From Methylibium sp035762065 (lineage in GTDB: Bacteria; Pseudomonadota; Gammaproteobacteria; Burkholderiales; Burkholderiaceae_C), in assembly GCF_035762065.1 (NCBI RefSeq), contig NZ_DASTPW010000002.1:62001-126000 (forward strand): a stretch of DNA of 64,000 bases. The letters run 5' to 3'. Made by a program: the position numbers and the translations under genes. Each line of letters starts with the position of its first letter. Within the stretch, counting starts at the first letter, position 1. Under the pieces are notes generated by a model. It did not search any database. It saw only the letters and a list, made by a program, of their open reading frames with translations, and was not told the origin of the DNA. Shown piece by piece: positions 1 to 8,202 of this stretch.

Positions 1-640
1 CCTGCGCCAGCACGCGCTGGCGGTCGCTGTAGCCGAGCGTGAAGCGCGTCAGCGGCTGCGCGGTCGGTGTCTTGGTCACGTAGTTGACGACGCCCCCCAG
101 CGGCATGCGCGCCGTGCCGCCGAGCAGGAAGGCACTCACGCCCTTGAGCAGATCGATGCGCTCGACGTTGAACAGGAAGCCGTTGCGCTGGTTCGGCCGC
201 ACCGTCTCGGCCTGCAGGCCGTTGATCAGCCCGCCGGCCTGGAAGCCGCGGATCTGCGCATACAGCGCCGAGTCGCCCGGCGACGACGACGACGTCACGG
301 AGGGATCGTTCTTCAGCACGTCGGACGCGGTGACGGCCTGCTGCAGGTCGATCAGCTCGCGGTTGAACGACGAGACCGAGAACGGCGTGTCGAGCTGCGG
401 GCGGTCGCCGAGCACGCCGACCGACACCTCGGGCGGCCGGAAGGCGCGCGCATAGCGCTCGCGCTCCTGCCGCTCGCTGATCGTGACCGGGCTGAGCACC
501 ACGGCGGGCTCGGGGGCCGGCGCGGCGTCGGCGGCGGTCTGGGCGCTGGCGCCGGCACAGACGGCGACCGCCGCGACCGCCGCGACTGCGACGAGGGTCC
601 TGCGCGGCTGCGCGGCCGGAGGAAGGAGGTTCGACTTCAT
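1..640 (-). CDS. TonB-dependent siderophore receptor, N-terminal part (runs off window)
   Basis: This is an outer-membrane ferric-siderophore receptor of which only the N-terminal 213 codons lie in the window; the gene continues past base 1. The ATG at 640-638 follows a good AGGAGG-like site (GGAAGGAGG complement region 620-628) and opens a signal peptide with an Ala/Val-rich core ending in GASAQT. The plug domain is recognisable: DTPFSVSSFNRELI, then LKNDPSVTSSS, RIDLLKGVSAFLLGG and GGVVNYVTKTPT, all typical of the FhuA/FpvA-type plug. It lies 190 bp downstream of another TonB receptor on the same strand, so the two may share an operon or be regulated together by iron. The substrate cannot be told. 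The intergene (641-830) shows no further gene. Confidence 0.9.
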   Translation of the reverse strand, partial: MKSNLLPPAAQPRRTLVAVAAVAAVAVCAGASAQTAADAAPAPEPAVVLSPVTISERQERERYARAFRPPEVSVGVLGDRPQLDTPFSVSSFNRELIDLQQAVTASDVLKNDPSVTSSSSPGDSALYAQIRGFQAGGLINGLQAETVRPNQRNGFLFNVERIDLLKGVSAFLLGGTARMPLGGVVNYVTKTPTAQPLTRFTLGYSDRQRVLAQ

Positions 641-830
641 GGGCGATCGCGGCAAGTGGGTGGCTGACCCGGACATCCTTCGCGGCGCGTTGAAGGTGTC
701 GCCGGCCAGCTTGGCAAGGGTCGGGGCCCGGCGGACGTCGAAGCCGCGGGCGTCACGGCGAAACCGCCTGCCGCTGCGCGGAGCGCGGTCGAAGGACTTT
801 CGGGTGATGCCATCGGTGTCGGCTTGCGGT

Positions 831-2975
831 TCAGAAGCTCGTGGTCGCCGACACCCGCAACGCGCGCGGACTGCCGAACTGCATCGAGCCGAAGCTCGTC
901 GAGTTGAAGTAGGTCTTGTCGGTGACGTTCTCGAGGTAGGCACGCAAGGTCGTCCGGCGGGCTCCGGACTGCGTGTCGAAACGCGCGCCGAGGTCGAAGC
1001 GCGCGTAGCTCGGCACGAACAGCGTGTTCGCCCCGTCCACCGGCTTCCTGCCCGAATGGAAGACGCCGCCCGACAGCGCCAGCCCGGGCACCGCCGGCAC
1101 GTCGGCGTCGACGAACAGGCTGGCCTGCCGCTTCGCGGTGTTGACCGGCTGCTTGCCGACGAGCGCCGCGTTGGCGGTGCGCTCGACCTTCGGGTCGAGC
1201 GCCATGACGCCGCCGACGACGCGCAGGCCGCGCGTCACGTTGCCGCTGGCCGAAATCTCCACGCCCCGATGCACCTGGCGCCCGTCCTGCACGAAGCGGT
1301 TGCTGCCGGCGTCGAGGTATTCGAGACCCTTGTCGATCTTGAACACCGCACCGCTCAGCGCCAAGCCCCCGAGCAGATCGGCCTTGGCGCCGAGTTCAAG
1401 CTGCCGGCTTTCGAGCGGCTTGAGGAAGATCTCGTCGCGGTTCGCCGCGGTGCTCGGCACCGAGCCGCCCTGCTCGAGGCCTTCGGCGTAGCTTGCGTAG
1501 AGCGCGAGCTGCGACCACGGCTTGAAGATCACGCCGGCGCTCGGCGTGGTGGCCTGCTTGTCGTAGCGATCGGTCTCGGTGCCGGCGGTATTGAAGCTGC
1601 TGTAGCTCGGCGTCGTGTGCCGCAGGCCGACGAAAGCGCTCCACTGCTCGTTGAAGCCGACGTGATCGGCCGCGAAGAAGCCGCGCTCGCGGTTGCGGCT
1701 GCGCAGCACCGAAGCCGAGCCTGGCGCGACGTTCGGCGCCGGCACCGCGCGGGGCTCGAAGAGGTTGGAGGTGCCGAGCACCGGCGTGGCCGAGTCGGCG
1801 AAGCGCACCTTGTGGTCCATCGTCGCGACGCCGAAGGCCAGCTCGTGCTTCAGCCCGGCCGTCTCGATGCGGCCCTCGAACACCGTCTCGTGCGTCAGCG
1901 CACGGCGCGTCTGGTCGGGCGAGTAGAAGGTCGTGACGTCGAAGTCGCCGTTGGCCTGCAGGCTGCCGGCGCGGATCGCCGCCGACTGCTGGTCGCGCCA
2001 AAGGTCGCTGAACTGCACGGCGCTTCGCACGAGCCATGCGTCGCCGAAGGCCCACACGAGGCGGCCGCCGGTGTTCGTGACTTCGGTCGGGTAGGTGCCC
2101 CAGCGCTGGCCGAGGAAGGTCTTCGCGCCGGCGGCGGTCGGCAGGAAGGGCGTCACGCCGGTGGCGAACGAGGTGAAGCTAACGTTGACCTGCTGCGGCA
2201 GCTCGCGCTTTTGGTGCTCGATCTCGAATTCGGCCAGCAAGCTGGGCGCGACCTTCCAGGTGAAGAGGCCGCTGGCCATGCCGCGCCGGCCCCGGACCTC
2301 GCGCACATAGGTCGCCTCGCGCTCCGCCACGAGGTTCACGCGGTAGCCGAACTGCCCGGCTTCGCCGAACGGGCCGCCGAGATCGGCATGCGCGCCGAAG
2401 CCGCCGAACTCGTTCGCCTGCAGCGTCAGCTCGGCCAGCGGCGTGGTGGTCGGGCGCTTGAGCACCCAGTTGACGATGCCGCCCGGGTTGGTGAAGCCGT
2501 AGCGCAGCGCCGAGAGGCCCTTGACGATTTCGAGCCGCTCCTTGTTCTCGACCGGCTGGCTCGCCTGGTTCGCGAACATCAGGCCTTCGCGGCGGTAGCC
2601 GGACCAGTTGTTGAGCTCGAAGCCGCGGATGCTCACGCCGTCGTAGTAGCCGGGCATCGCGTTGCTCGGCGTCACCGCCGGGTCGTTCTTCGCGATGTCG
2701 ATCAACGAGCGCGCGACCTGGTCGCGCATCAGGCGCTCGGTGAACACGTTGACCTGGAACGGCGTGTCGAGCAGCGACTGCTCGACGAAGCCGGCGCTCG
2801 ACTGCGCGCGGGCTCGGTAGCCGTCGCGATCGCGGCTCTCGACGGCCTTGACGGCGGGCAGCGTTTCGGCGGGCGCGGAGACGGCGGGCTCGGCGGGCGC
2901 CGGCGCGGTCTGCGCATGCGCCGCCGTGCCCACGGTGAACAGGGCTGCTCCGACGCAGCGAGCCATGGACTTCAT
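831..2975 (-). CDS. TonB-dependent siderophore receptor
   Basis: This is a complete outer-membrane TonB-dependent receptor of 714 residues, the usual size for the siderophore receptor family. The ATG at 2975 was chosen because AGGAGA lies just upstream and the product starts with a short signal peptide (MKSMARCVGAALFTVGTAAHA). The open frame extends further upstream but without a signal sequence. Plug motifs are present (DTPFQVNVFTERLM, KNDPAVTPSN, RLEIVKGLSALRYG, GGIVNWVLKRP), followed by the 22-strand barrel and a C-terminal aromatic residue (VSATTSF). It is 61 bp downstream of the DUF3325 gene, as in other beta/gammaproteobacterial iron-uptake loci where DUF3649-PepSY-DUF3325 accompany a receptor. 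Its ligand is unknown. Regulation by iron is inferred from the Fur-box-like site at the head of the operon. Confidence 0.93.
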   Translation of the reverse strand: MKSMARCVGAALFTVGTAAHAQTAPAPAEPAVSAPAETLPAVKAVESRDRDGYRARAQSSAGFVEQSLLDTPFQVNVFTERLMRDQVARSLIDIAKNDPAVTPSNAMPGYYDGVSIRGFELNNWSGYRREGLMFANQASQPVENKERLEIVKGLSALRYGFTNPGGIVNWVLKRPTTTPLAELTLQANEFGGFGAHADLGGPFGEAGQFGYRVNLVAEREATYVREVRGRRGMASGLFTWKVAPSLLAEFEIEHQKRELPQQVNVSFTSFATGVTPFLPTAAGAKTFLGQRWGTYPTEVTNTGGRLVWAFGDAWLVRSAVQFSDLWRDQQSAAIRAGSLQANGDFDVTTFYSPDQTRRALTHETVFEGRIETAGLKHELAFGVATMDHKVRFADSATPVLGTSNLFEPRAVPAPNVAPGSASVLRSRNRERGFFAADHVGFNEQWSAFVGLRHTTPSYSSFNTAGTETDRYDKQATTPSAGVIFKPWSQLALYASYAEGLEQGGSVPSTAANRDEIFLKPLESRQLELGAKADLLGGLALSGAVFKIDKGLEYLDAGSNRFVQDGRQVHRGVEISASGNVTRGLRVVGGVMALDPKVERTANAALVGKQPVNTAKRQASLFVDADVPAVPGLALSGGVFHSGRKPVDGANTLFVPSYARFDLGARFDTQSGARRTTLRAYLENVTDKTYFNSTSFGSMQFGSPRALRVSATTSF

Positions 2976-3036
2976 CGATTGCTTCTCCTTCTGATGAACG
3001 GCCGGCGCCTCCGCGCGCCGGCAATGAACGGCGGCG

Positions 3037-3390
3037 TCAGCCGTCGAGCCCCCAGGCCAGTGCGGCGGCAGCCAGCACGCTCCAGCCGGCGCGCAGCAGC
3101 GAAGGCGCGCGATGCGGCCACCACGCGAGCAGCAGCACGACCGCGAAGCCGCTGACGCCGAGCCACGCGACGGCCGACAGCACGCCGAACGACCAGCCTT
3201 CGTGCGCGATGGCGATGACGCCGGCGGCCAGCAAGAGCGCGGCGGCGAGCGCTCGCGCATGGCGGCTCGCGCTGCGTGGTGCCGCGGTGCCTGGCGCCGC
3301 CGCGTCGCGATGCCGCTCGAGCGTCAGGGCCCAGGCCAGCCAGCCGGCGAAGCCGGCGGCGGCACAGGCGAGCTGCGCCCAGGCGCTCAC
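3037..3390 (-). CDS. DUF3325 membrane protein of an iron-uptake operon
   Basis: This is a 117-residue integral membrane protein with about three hydrophobic segments (AQLACAAAGFAGWLAWAL, ALAAALLLAAGVIAIA, VLSAVAWLGVSGFAVVLLLAWW). The GTG start at 3390 overlaps the stop of the upstream PepSY gene (GTGA), which shows translational coupling. Length, topology and position match the DUF3325 family found beside TonB receptors and PepSY proteins in proteobacterial iron-transport loci. The exact role is unknown. A part in ferric-siderophore handling at the inner membrane is inferred only from its neighbours. Confidence 0.8.
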   Translation of the reverse strand: MSAWAQLACAAAGFAGWLAWALTLERHRDAAAPGTAAPRSASRHARALAAALLLAAGVIAIAHEGWSFGVLSAVAWLGVSGFAVVLLLAWWPHRAPSLLRAGWSVLAAAALAWGLDG

Positions 3391-5066
3391 GGCGCGGCAG
3401 CCCCGGTGGGCGAGGACGCCTCGGCGGGCGCACCCCGCTCTTCCGGTGCGGCCGTCCTGCGGCTCGACGGCACCGTCGGCCGCCGCAGCCGCTGCACGAC
3501 GCAGGCGGCGAGTCCGGCCGTCGCGAGCAGGCCGAGGTCCACGCCCGCGACCGCGCCCATGCCGCTGCCCAGCGTCTTCAGCAAGTGGTCGCCGGTCGTG
3601 GCCGCGTTCAGCACGACGGCGGCGAGCGCCAGCAGCGCCACGGCCGCGCACTGCTGCGCCCAGTGCCGCCGCGCGGGCGTGCGCCCATCGACGAAGGCGA
3701 CGACGAGCGCATGCAGGAGCGTCGCGATCCACACGCCGAAGAAGACGCGCATCTCGAGCCCGAGCGGATCGGCGAGGCCTGCCGGCAGCAGCCGGTTCGC
3801 GCACAGCATCGCGAGCGTGGCGACGATCAGCCCGACGGTGCCGGCCACGTTGATCGCCTCGACGATCGTCGCGCCGAGCCGGCCGTGGCGTGCATGACGC
3901 GCGCGCCGCTTCTCGCACCACACCAGCGTGCCGGTGAGCAGCATCGCGCAGCCCGCCGCGCCCATCGCGAAGTAGAGCCAGCGCAGCGGCCAGTGGTCGA
4001 ACTGGATGAAGTGCAGGCCGCTGATCCAGCGCTGCACCTTCGTCGCGGCGGGCATGCGTTCCTCGTGCAGCACGCGGCCGTCGGCGGCGCCGAACCAGAC
4101 GGTGTCGGCGGTCAGGGACACGCGGTTGCGGTAGGCGCGGCGCACGTCGACCACCGCGTTCGCGTCGCGCGGGTTGCGCACGATCACGAGTCCCGGCTCG
4201 CCGGGCTCGCCGCGCGCGGACCAGCGGCGCTGCGCTTGCGTGACCATCGCTTCGAGCGGCGCGATCGTTTGGAGCGGCTGCTTCGCGAGCGGGCGCGTGT
4301 AGCTCGAGAACGCCTCGCGGTTGAAGCGCGCGCGGTCCTCGGCCTCGCTGCCGTAGGCCGCGAAGATGCCGGCCTTCATGTAGATGCCGAAGAAGATCAC
4401 CAGCCCCGACAAGGCGATCGCGAAGTGGAAGGGCAGCGCAAGCACCGCCGTCCAGTTGTGCAGATCGAGCGCGCTGCGCTGCAGCGGCTTGCCCGGCCGG
4501 AAGGTGAAGAAGTCCTTGAGGATGCGCCGGTGCGTCGCGACGCCCGAGACGATGCCGACCAGCATCGCCATGCCCGCGGCGCCGACCAGCCAGTAGCCCA
4601 GGTCCAGCCGCTTCCAGTGCAGGCTGAAGTGCATCGGGAACATGAAGCGCGTGCCGATCGCGCCGCCTTGCTGCGGGCGCAAGGCGCCGGTGGCGGGGTC
4701 GAGGTCGCGCACCTGGAGCTCCATGCCGCCGCCGGACCAGCCGATGCGCAGGCTCGGCACACGCTCGCTCGGCGGATAGATAAGCCAGTTCGTGGCCCTC
4801 GGATCGGCCAGCTCGCGCAGATGCGGCAGGGCGGCATCGAGTGCCGCGCGTTCGACGCCGCCCGCGCCGCTTCGCGAGGCGGGCTGGGCCCAGCGGTCGA
4901 TCTCGCGGTCGAAGCACGACAAGGTGCCCATGAAGAAGATCGCGAACAGCAGCACGCCGAACAGCAGGCCCGACCACGTGTGCACCCAGTCCATCGACTC
5001 GCGAAAGCCGTGAGGGGCAGGCGGCTTCGGGGTGTCGAAGTCGCGCGACGCGTGCGGCGTCCTCAT
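3387..5066 (-). CDS. PepSY-associated TM helix protein (iron-regulated membrane protein)
   Basis: This 559-residue inner-membrane protein belongs to the PepSY_TM (PiuB-like) family. Near the N-terminus comes an invariant-looking segment, MDWVHTWSGLLFGVLLFAIF, then a periplasmic PepSY-like region (residues about 60-180), FHFAIALSGLVIFFGIYM, a long second periplasmic loop, HFIQFDHWPLRWLYFAMGAA, and four or more C-terminal helices. Related proteins have been linked to ferric-siderophore reduction and release at the inner membrane. The start at 5066 overlaps the DUF3649 stop by four bases (ATGA), and its own stop overlaps the DUF3325 GTG. The C-terminal tail is rich in Ala, Glu and Pro and looks unstructured. 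Confidence 0.9.
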   Translation of the reverse strand: MRTPHASRDFDTPKPPAPHGFRESMDWVHTWSGLLFGVLLFAIFFMGTLSCFDREIDRWAQPASRSGAGGVERAALDAALPHLRELADPRATNWLIYPPSERVPSLRIGWSGGGMELQVRDLDPATGALRPQQGGAIGTRFMFPMHFSLHWKRLDLGYWLVGAAGMAMLVGIVSGVATHRRILKDFFTFRPGKPLQRSALDLHNWTAVLALPFHFAIALSGLVIFFGIYMKAGIFAAYGSEAEDRARFNREAFSSYTRPLAKQPLQTIAPLEAMVTQAQRRWSARGEPGEPGLVIVRNPRDANAVVDVRRAYRNRVSLTADTVWFGAADGRVLHEERMPAATKVQRWISGLHFIQFDHWPLRWLYFAMGAAGCAMLLTGTLVWCEKRRARHARHGRLGATIVEAINVAGTVGLIVATLAMLCANRLLPAGLADPLGLEMRVFFGVWIATLLHALVVAFVDGRTPARRHWAQQCAAVALLALAAVVLNAATTGDHLLKTLGSGMGAVAGVDLGLLATAGLAACVVQRLRRPTVPSSRRTAAPEERGAPAEASSPTGAAAP

Positions 5067-5377
5067 GCGGCAAGCCTTGCGGCGGCCGGCACCGGCAGCA
5101 GTGCGCACAGCGCCGCGAACACGGCGCTCAGGCCCAGCGTTTCGGCCACCGCCCGCGGCGCCGAACGCAGCGCGAAGACGCGCACGACGACCACCAGGTA
5201 GACGACGAAGCTGAGCATGCTCGCCGTCATGACCGCGTCGCTCGCGGCCATGCCGAACAGCGCCGGCAGGGCGCGTGCGAGGCAGGCGGTGAAGCACCAG
5301 GCGAGCGCATAGCCGCCGACCACCGCGCAGGCGGTGCGCAGCGCGGCATCGGCCGGGGCGAAGGTGGCGCGGCTCAT
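5063..5377 (-). CDS. DUF3649 small membrane protein of an iron-uptake operon
   Basis: This 104-residue protein has three hydrophobic stretches (AVVGGYALAWCFTACLARAL, ASMLSFVVYLVVVVRVFAL, LGLSAVFAALCALLPVPAAA). It matches the DUF3649 family in size and in being the first gene of the DUF3649-PepSY-DUF3325-TonB receptor set. The ATG at 5377 (MSRATFAPADAAL) was preferred over an upstream start near 5488, because the extra 37 residues look non-coding and arginine-rich. Its stop overlaps the next start by ATGA. The molecular function is not known. Confidence 0.8.
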   Translation of the reverse strand: MSRATFAPADAALRTACAVVGGYALAWCFTACLARALPALFGMAASDAVMTASMLSFVVYLVVVVRVFALRSAPRAVAETLGLSAVFAALCALLPVPAAARLAA

Positions 5378-5540
5378 CGCCGGCTCGCTTGCAGGCGGGA
5401 GGGCGGCAGGCGCGGCGGGCGTGCCGAAGCGGTTGGCGGCATGGGTGCGGGTCGATGCCGCGCGCGGCATGCGGCGCGCGGCGGTCAAGGCACCCGGAGT
5501 CCTGGCGGCGGCTAGCGAGCCCGGGAAGGAGGCTGCATGC

Positions 5541-5562
5541 TATCGCGAATCGTTCTTATTCG
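5541..5562 (-). promoter_or_regulatory. Fur-box-like operator upstream of the iron operon
   Basis: Read on the minus strand the site is GAATAAGAACGATTCGCGA. It resembles the Fur consensus (GATAATGATAATCATTATC) and Fur boxes of beta/gammaproteobacterial siderophore genes with an AATAAGAA/ATTCGC core. It is a short AT-rich island in GC-rich DNA, about 165 bp upstream of the DUF3649 start and just outside the LysR stop. It is the only such site seen before the operon. The match is by eye, not by scoring. Confidence 0.5.
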
Positions 5563-5595
5563 ACAGCCAGCGGCGGCGTGCTCGACCCCGCCGCT

Positions 5596-6561
5596 TCAGC
5601 GGGCGTAGCCCTCGAGCAAGGCCTTGCGCGTCGCCTCGCTGCGCAGCTGCGCCAACCACCACTGCAGCGCCAGCCCCGGCGTCGCGCTCGACGCCGCACG
5701 CCAGGCGTAGTGCAGCGGCGAGTTGCGCGGCGGCAGCGTCGTCTTCTTGCGCAGCAGCCGGCCGGCGGCAAGATGCGAGCGGATCGCGGCCTCGGGCACC
5801 GAGCCGCAGCCCAGGCCGCGCAGCATCGTCTCGATCTTCATCGCGAGCGAGGGCACGGTGAGCACGTCCTGCCCGACCTGCACGCCGACGGTGATCGGCG
5901 CGAAGTGGCGCGCGCTGTCGGCGATCGCGATCACGCGGTGCCGGGCGATCTGTTCGGCGGTCAGAGGCTCGCTCGCGCGCGCCAGCGGATGCTGCGGCGC
6001 GACCGCGAAGACCAGATCGATCGGCCCCAGCGCCTCGCACTGGAAGCCGCCGCCGGCCGGCTCGAACGCGCCGCCGATCGCGAGGTCGCCTTCGCCGGTG
6101 GCCAGCGCCTCCCAGGTGCCCGAGAGCACCTCGGTGCGCACCCGCAGGCGCGTCGGCGGCGGGCTGTCCGGCGCGTCCTTGGTGCTGACGCGCAGCTGGT
6201 AGAAGGCTTCGATCAGGTCGAACACCGGTTCGCGCGCGACGATGTCGTCGAGCACGATGGTGAACTGCGCCTCCCAGCCGGTGGCCACGCGGCGCACGCG
6301 GTTCGCGACCGCGTCCATCTCGATCAGCAGGCGGCGCCCTTCGTGCAGCAGCTCGTCGCCGGCCGCGGTGAGCTTGGCCTGGCGCGAGCTGCGGTCGAAC
6401 AGCAGCACGTCGAGCGCGTCCTCGAGCTGCCGCACGCTGTAGGTCAGCGCCGAGGGCACCTTGCCGAGCTCGCGCGCCGCCGCCGCGAAGCTGCCGGTGC
6501 GGGCGATCAGGTCGACCATCGTCAGCGCCTCGGGCGTCAGGACGTTGCGGCGTTCCGGCAT
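5596..6561 (-). CDS. LysR-family transcriptional regulator
   Basis: This 321-residue DNA-binding regulator has an N-terminal winged helix-turn-helix (residues about 8-66: LTPEALTMVDLIARTGSFAA, VPSALTYSVRQLEDALDVLL, FDRSSRQAKLTAAG) and a C-terminal LysR substrate domain. The length is typical. The ATG at 6561 is the standard LysR start position; the longer open frame adds an arginine-rich extension that is unlikely to be real. It is divergent from the pirin gene at 6788, so it probably controls pirin and the two flavoprotein genes after it, and itself. The inducer is unknown. Confidence 0.92.
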   Translation of the reverse strand: MPERRNVLTPEALTMVDLIARTGSFAAAARELGKVPSALTYSVRQLEDALDVLLFDRSSRQAKLTAAGDELLHEGRRLLIEMDAVANRVRRVATGWEAQFTIVLDDIVAREPVFDLIEAFYQLRVSTKDAPDSPPPTRLRVRTEVLSGTWEALATGEGDLAIGGAFEPAGGGFQCEALGPIDLVFAVAPQHPLARASEPLTAEQIARHRVIAIADSARHFAPITVGVQVGQDVLTVPSLAMKIETMLRGLGCGSVPEAAIRSHLAAGRLLRKKTTLPPRNSPLHYAWRAASSATPGLALQWWLAQLRSEATRKALLEGYAR

Positions 6562-6569
6562 CGATCGAT

Positions 6570-6585
6570 GATGCCATCGGGCATC
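6570..6585. promoter_or_regulatory. Inverted repeat GATGCC-N4-GGCATC, candidate LysR operator
   Basis: A perfect six-base inverted repeat with a four-base centre lies 8 bp before the LysR start, in the 226-bp divergent intergenic region with pirin. LysR proteins usually bind such dyads next to their own gene. It lies so close to the start codon that autorepression is plausible. This is inferred from position and symmetry only. Confidence 0.35.
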
Positions 6586-6787
6586 GTGCGCGCCGCGCGG
6601 CGGCGACGGCTCGGCGGGATGGACGCGACCGCCACGGCCGCCGCATCGGACGCACGGGCCGCGCCGTCGGCGGTTCAAGCGCGCTGAACGCTGTCTTCGA
6701 GCGGCCCGACTCCCGGCGGCACGGCTTGGCGGCACGATGGCGGCACGCACCGACCTCCACCTTCCGGTGCCGCGAAGGAGCCCCACG

Positions 6788-7504
6788 ATGATCACCCTGC
6801 GACCCGCCGCCGAACGGGGCCACGCCGACCACGGCTGGCTGCAAAGCGCCCACAGCTTCTCGTTCGCCGACTACCACGACCCGGCCCACATGGGCTTCGG
6901 CAACCTGCGCGTCATCAACGACGACGTGATCGCCCCCGGCGCCGGCTTCGGCACGCATCCGCACCGCGACATGGAGATCGTGACCTACGTGCTCGAGGGC
7001 TCGCTGGCGCACAAGGACAGCCTCGGCAACGGCGCCGAGATCCTGCCCGGCGAAGTGCAGCGCATGAGCGCCGGCACCGGCATCCTGCACAGCGAGTTCA
7101 ACGCCGAGCAGTCCAGGCGCACGCACCTGCTGCAGATCTGGATCCTTCCCGAAGCGCGCGGCATCGCGCCCGGCTACGAGCAGAAGAAGTTCGACGACGC
7201 CGAGAAACGCGGCGTGCTGAAGCTGGTGGCGGCGCCCGACGGCCTGAGCCAGAAGCACGGCGCGGTGACGATCCACGCCGATGCCGCGATCCACGCCGGC
7301 CTGTTCGACGGCGACGAGGCCGCGACGCTCGCGCTCGACCCGAAGCGGCTCGCCTACGTGCACCTCGCGCGCGGCGAGCTGACGGCGAACGGCCGTGCCC
7401 TGAAGGCCGGCGACGCGCTGCTGCTGAACGGCGAAACCGAGCTGAGGCTGGGCCAGGGCCGCGCCGCCGAGGTGCTGGTCTTCGACCTCAAGCGGCTCGT
7501 CTGA
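6788..7504 (+). CDS. Pirin-family protein (YhaK/quercetinase type)
   Basis: This 238-residue bicupin of the pirin family is similar in length to E. coli YhaK and YhhW. The N-terminal cupin holds the metal-site signature GFGTHPHRDMEIVTYVLEGS (His and Glu ligands) and a second His/Glu set around GTGILHSEFNAE. The C-terminal half has the usual RLAYVHLARGELTANGRAL segment. The start at 6788 follows GAAGGAGCC. Family members include quercetin 2,3-dioxygenases and redox-sensing proteins, so the substrate is open. It lies upstream of two flavin oxidoreductase genes and divergent from LysR, which suggests an oxidative or quinone stress unit. A GC-rich hairpin follows its stop. Confidence 0.9.
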   Translation: MITLRPAAERGHADHGWLQSAHSFSFADYHDPAHMGFGNLRVINDDVIAPGAGFGTHPHRDMEIVTYVLEGSLAHKDSLGNGAEILPGEVQRMSAGTGILHSEFNAEQSRRTHLLQIWILPEARGIAPGYEQKKFDDAEKRGVLKLVAAPDGLSQKHGAVTIHADAAIHAGLFDGDEAATLALDPKRLAYVHLARGELTANGRALKAGDALLLNGETELRLGQGRAAEVLVFDLKRLV

Positions 7505-7523
7505 GCGCGGCTCTGCCACGGCC

Positions 7524-7550
7524 GGGCTTGCCCTTGTCGCGGGCAGGCCC
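7524..7550 (+). terminator. GC-rich hairpin after pirin
   Basis: GGGCTTGCCC and GGGCAGGCCC form a ten-pair stem (one G-U) around a seven-base loop, 20 bp after the pirin stop. There is no T-run, so it may be a weak attenuator or an mRNA-stabilising hairpin between pirin and the flavodoxin gene and not a true intrinsic terminator. Confidence 0.35.
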
Positions 7551-7616
7551 ATCGCGAACGCGGCGATGCTCGCGCCGCCTTTCCAACTTCATCTTCCTAT
7601 CCTTCAGGAGCCCGAC

Positions 7617-8177
7617 ATGTCCGACAACAAGATCGCCGTCGTTTTCCACAGCGGCTACGGCCACACCAAGCGCATGGCCGAGTCGGTCGCGCAGGGCGCC
7701 GGTGCCGAGCTGATCGCCATCGACGCCGAAGGCAACCTGCCCGAGGGGGCCTGGGAGAAGCTGGCCGCCGCCGATGCCATCGTCTTCGGTTCGCCGACCT
7801 ACATGGGCACCGTCAGCTGGCAGTTCAAGAAGTTCGCCGATGCGTCCAGCAAGGTCTGGTTCGGGCAAGGCTGGAAGGACAAGCTGTTCGCCGGCTTCAC
7901 CAACAGCGCGACGATGAACGGCGACAAGCTCTCGACGCTGCACTACCTGTTCACGCTGGCGATGCAGCACGGCGGCCTGTGGGTTGGCACCGGCATGATG
8001 CCGGCCAACACCAAGGCGGCGAAGCGCGACGACCTGAACTACGTCGGCTCGTTCGCGGGCGCGATGGCGCAGAGCCCGTCGGATGCGAGCGTCGAGGAGA
8101 TGCCGCCCGGCGACCTCGAAACCGCGCGCCAGTTCGGCGCCCGCGTCGCCGCCGCGGCCCGGCGCGTCGCGGCCTGA
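7617..8177 (+). CDS. Flavodoxin-family NAD(P)H:quinone oxidoreductase-like protein (WrbA-like)
   Basis: This 186-residue protein has the flavodoxin/WrbA fold. The FMN phosphate loop is HSGYGHTKRMAESVAQGA at residues about 11-28, and GSPTYMGTVSWQFKKF matches the WrbA G(S/T)PTxxG loop that binds the isoalloxazine ring. The family reduces quinones by two electrons with NAD(P)H and FMN in the cytoplasm. The start at 7617 has a CAGGAG site. The C-terminal MPPGDLETARQFGARVA is typical for the family. It sits between the pirin gene and a second FMN reductase, probably as one transcriptional unit. Confidence 0.88.
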   Translation: MSDNKIAVVFHSGYGHTKRMAESVAQGAGAELIAIDAEGNLPEGAWEKLAAADAIVFGSPTYMGTVSWQFKKFADASSKVWFGQGWKDKLFAGFTNSATMNGDKLSTLHYLFTLAMQHGGLWVGTGMMPANTKAAKRDDLNYVGSFAGAMAQSPSDASVEEMPPGDLETARQFGARVAAAARRVAA

Positions 8178-8202
8178 GCCGCCTGCCTGCCCGGAGCCTT
8201 CG

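Noticed and set aside
641..830. Riboswitch (cobalamin-type) before the second TonB receptor
   Set aside because: Only short GC-rich dyads; none of the conserved cobalamin riboswitch boxes were found.
483..3155. Long plus-strand open frame opposite the TonB receptor
   Set aside because: It lies antisense to a well-supported receptor gene, has arginine/histidine-rich low-complexity product and no family motif; a by-product of high GC3.
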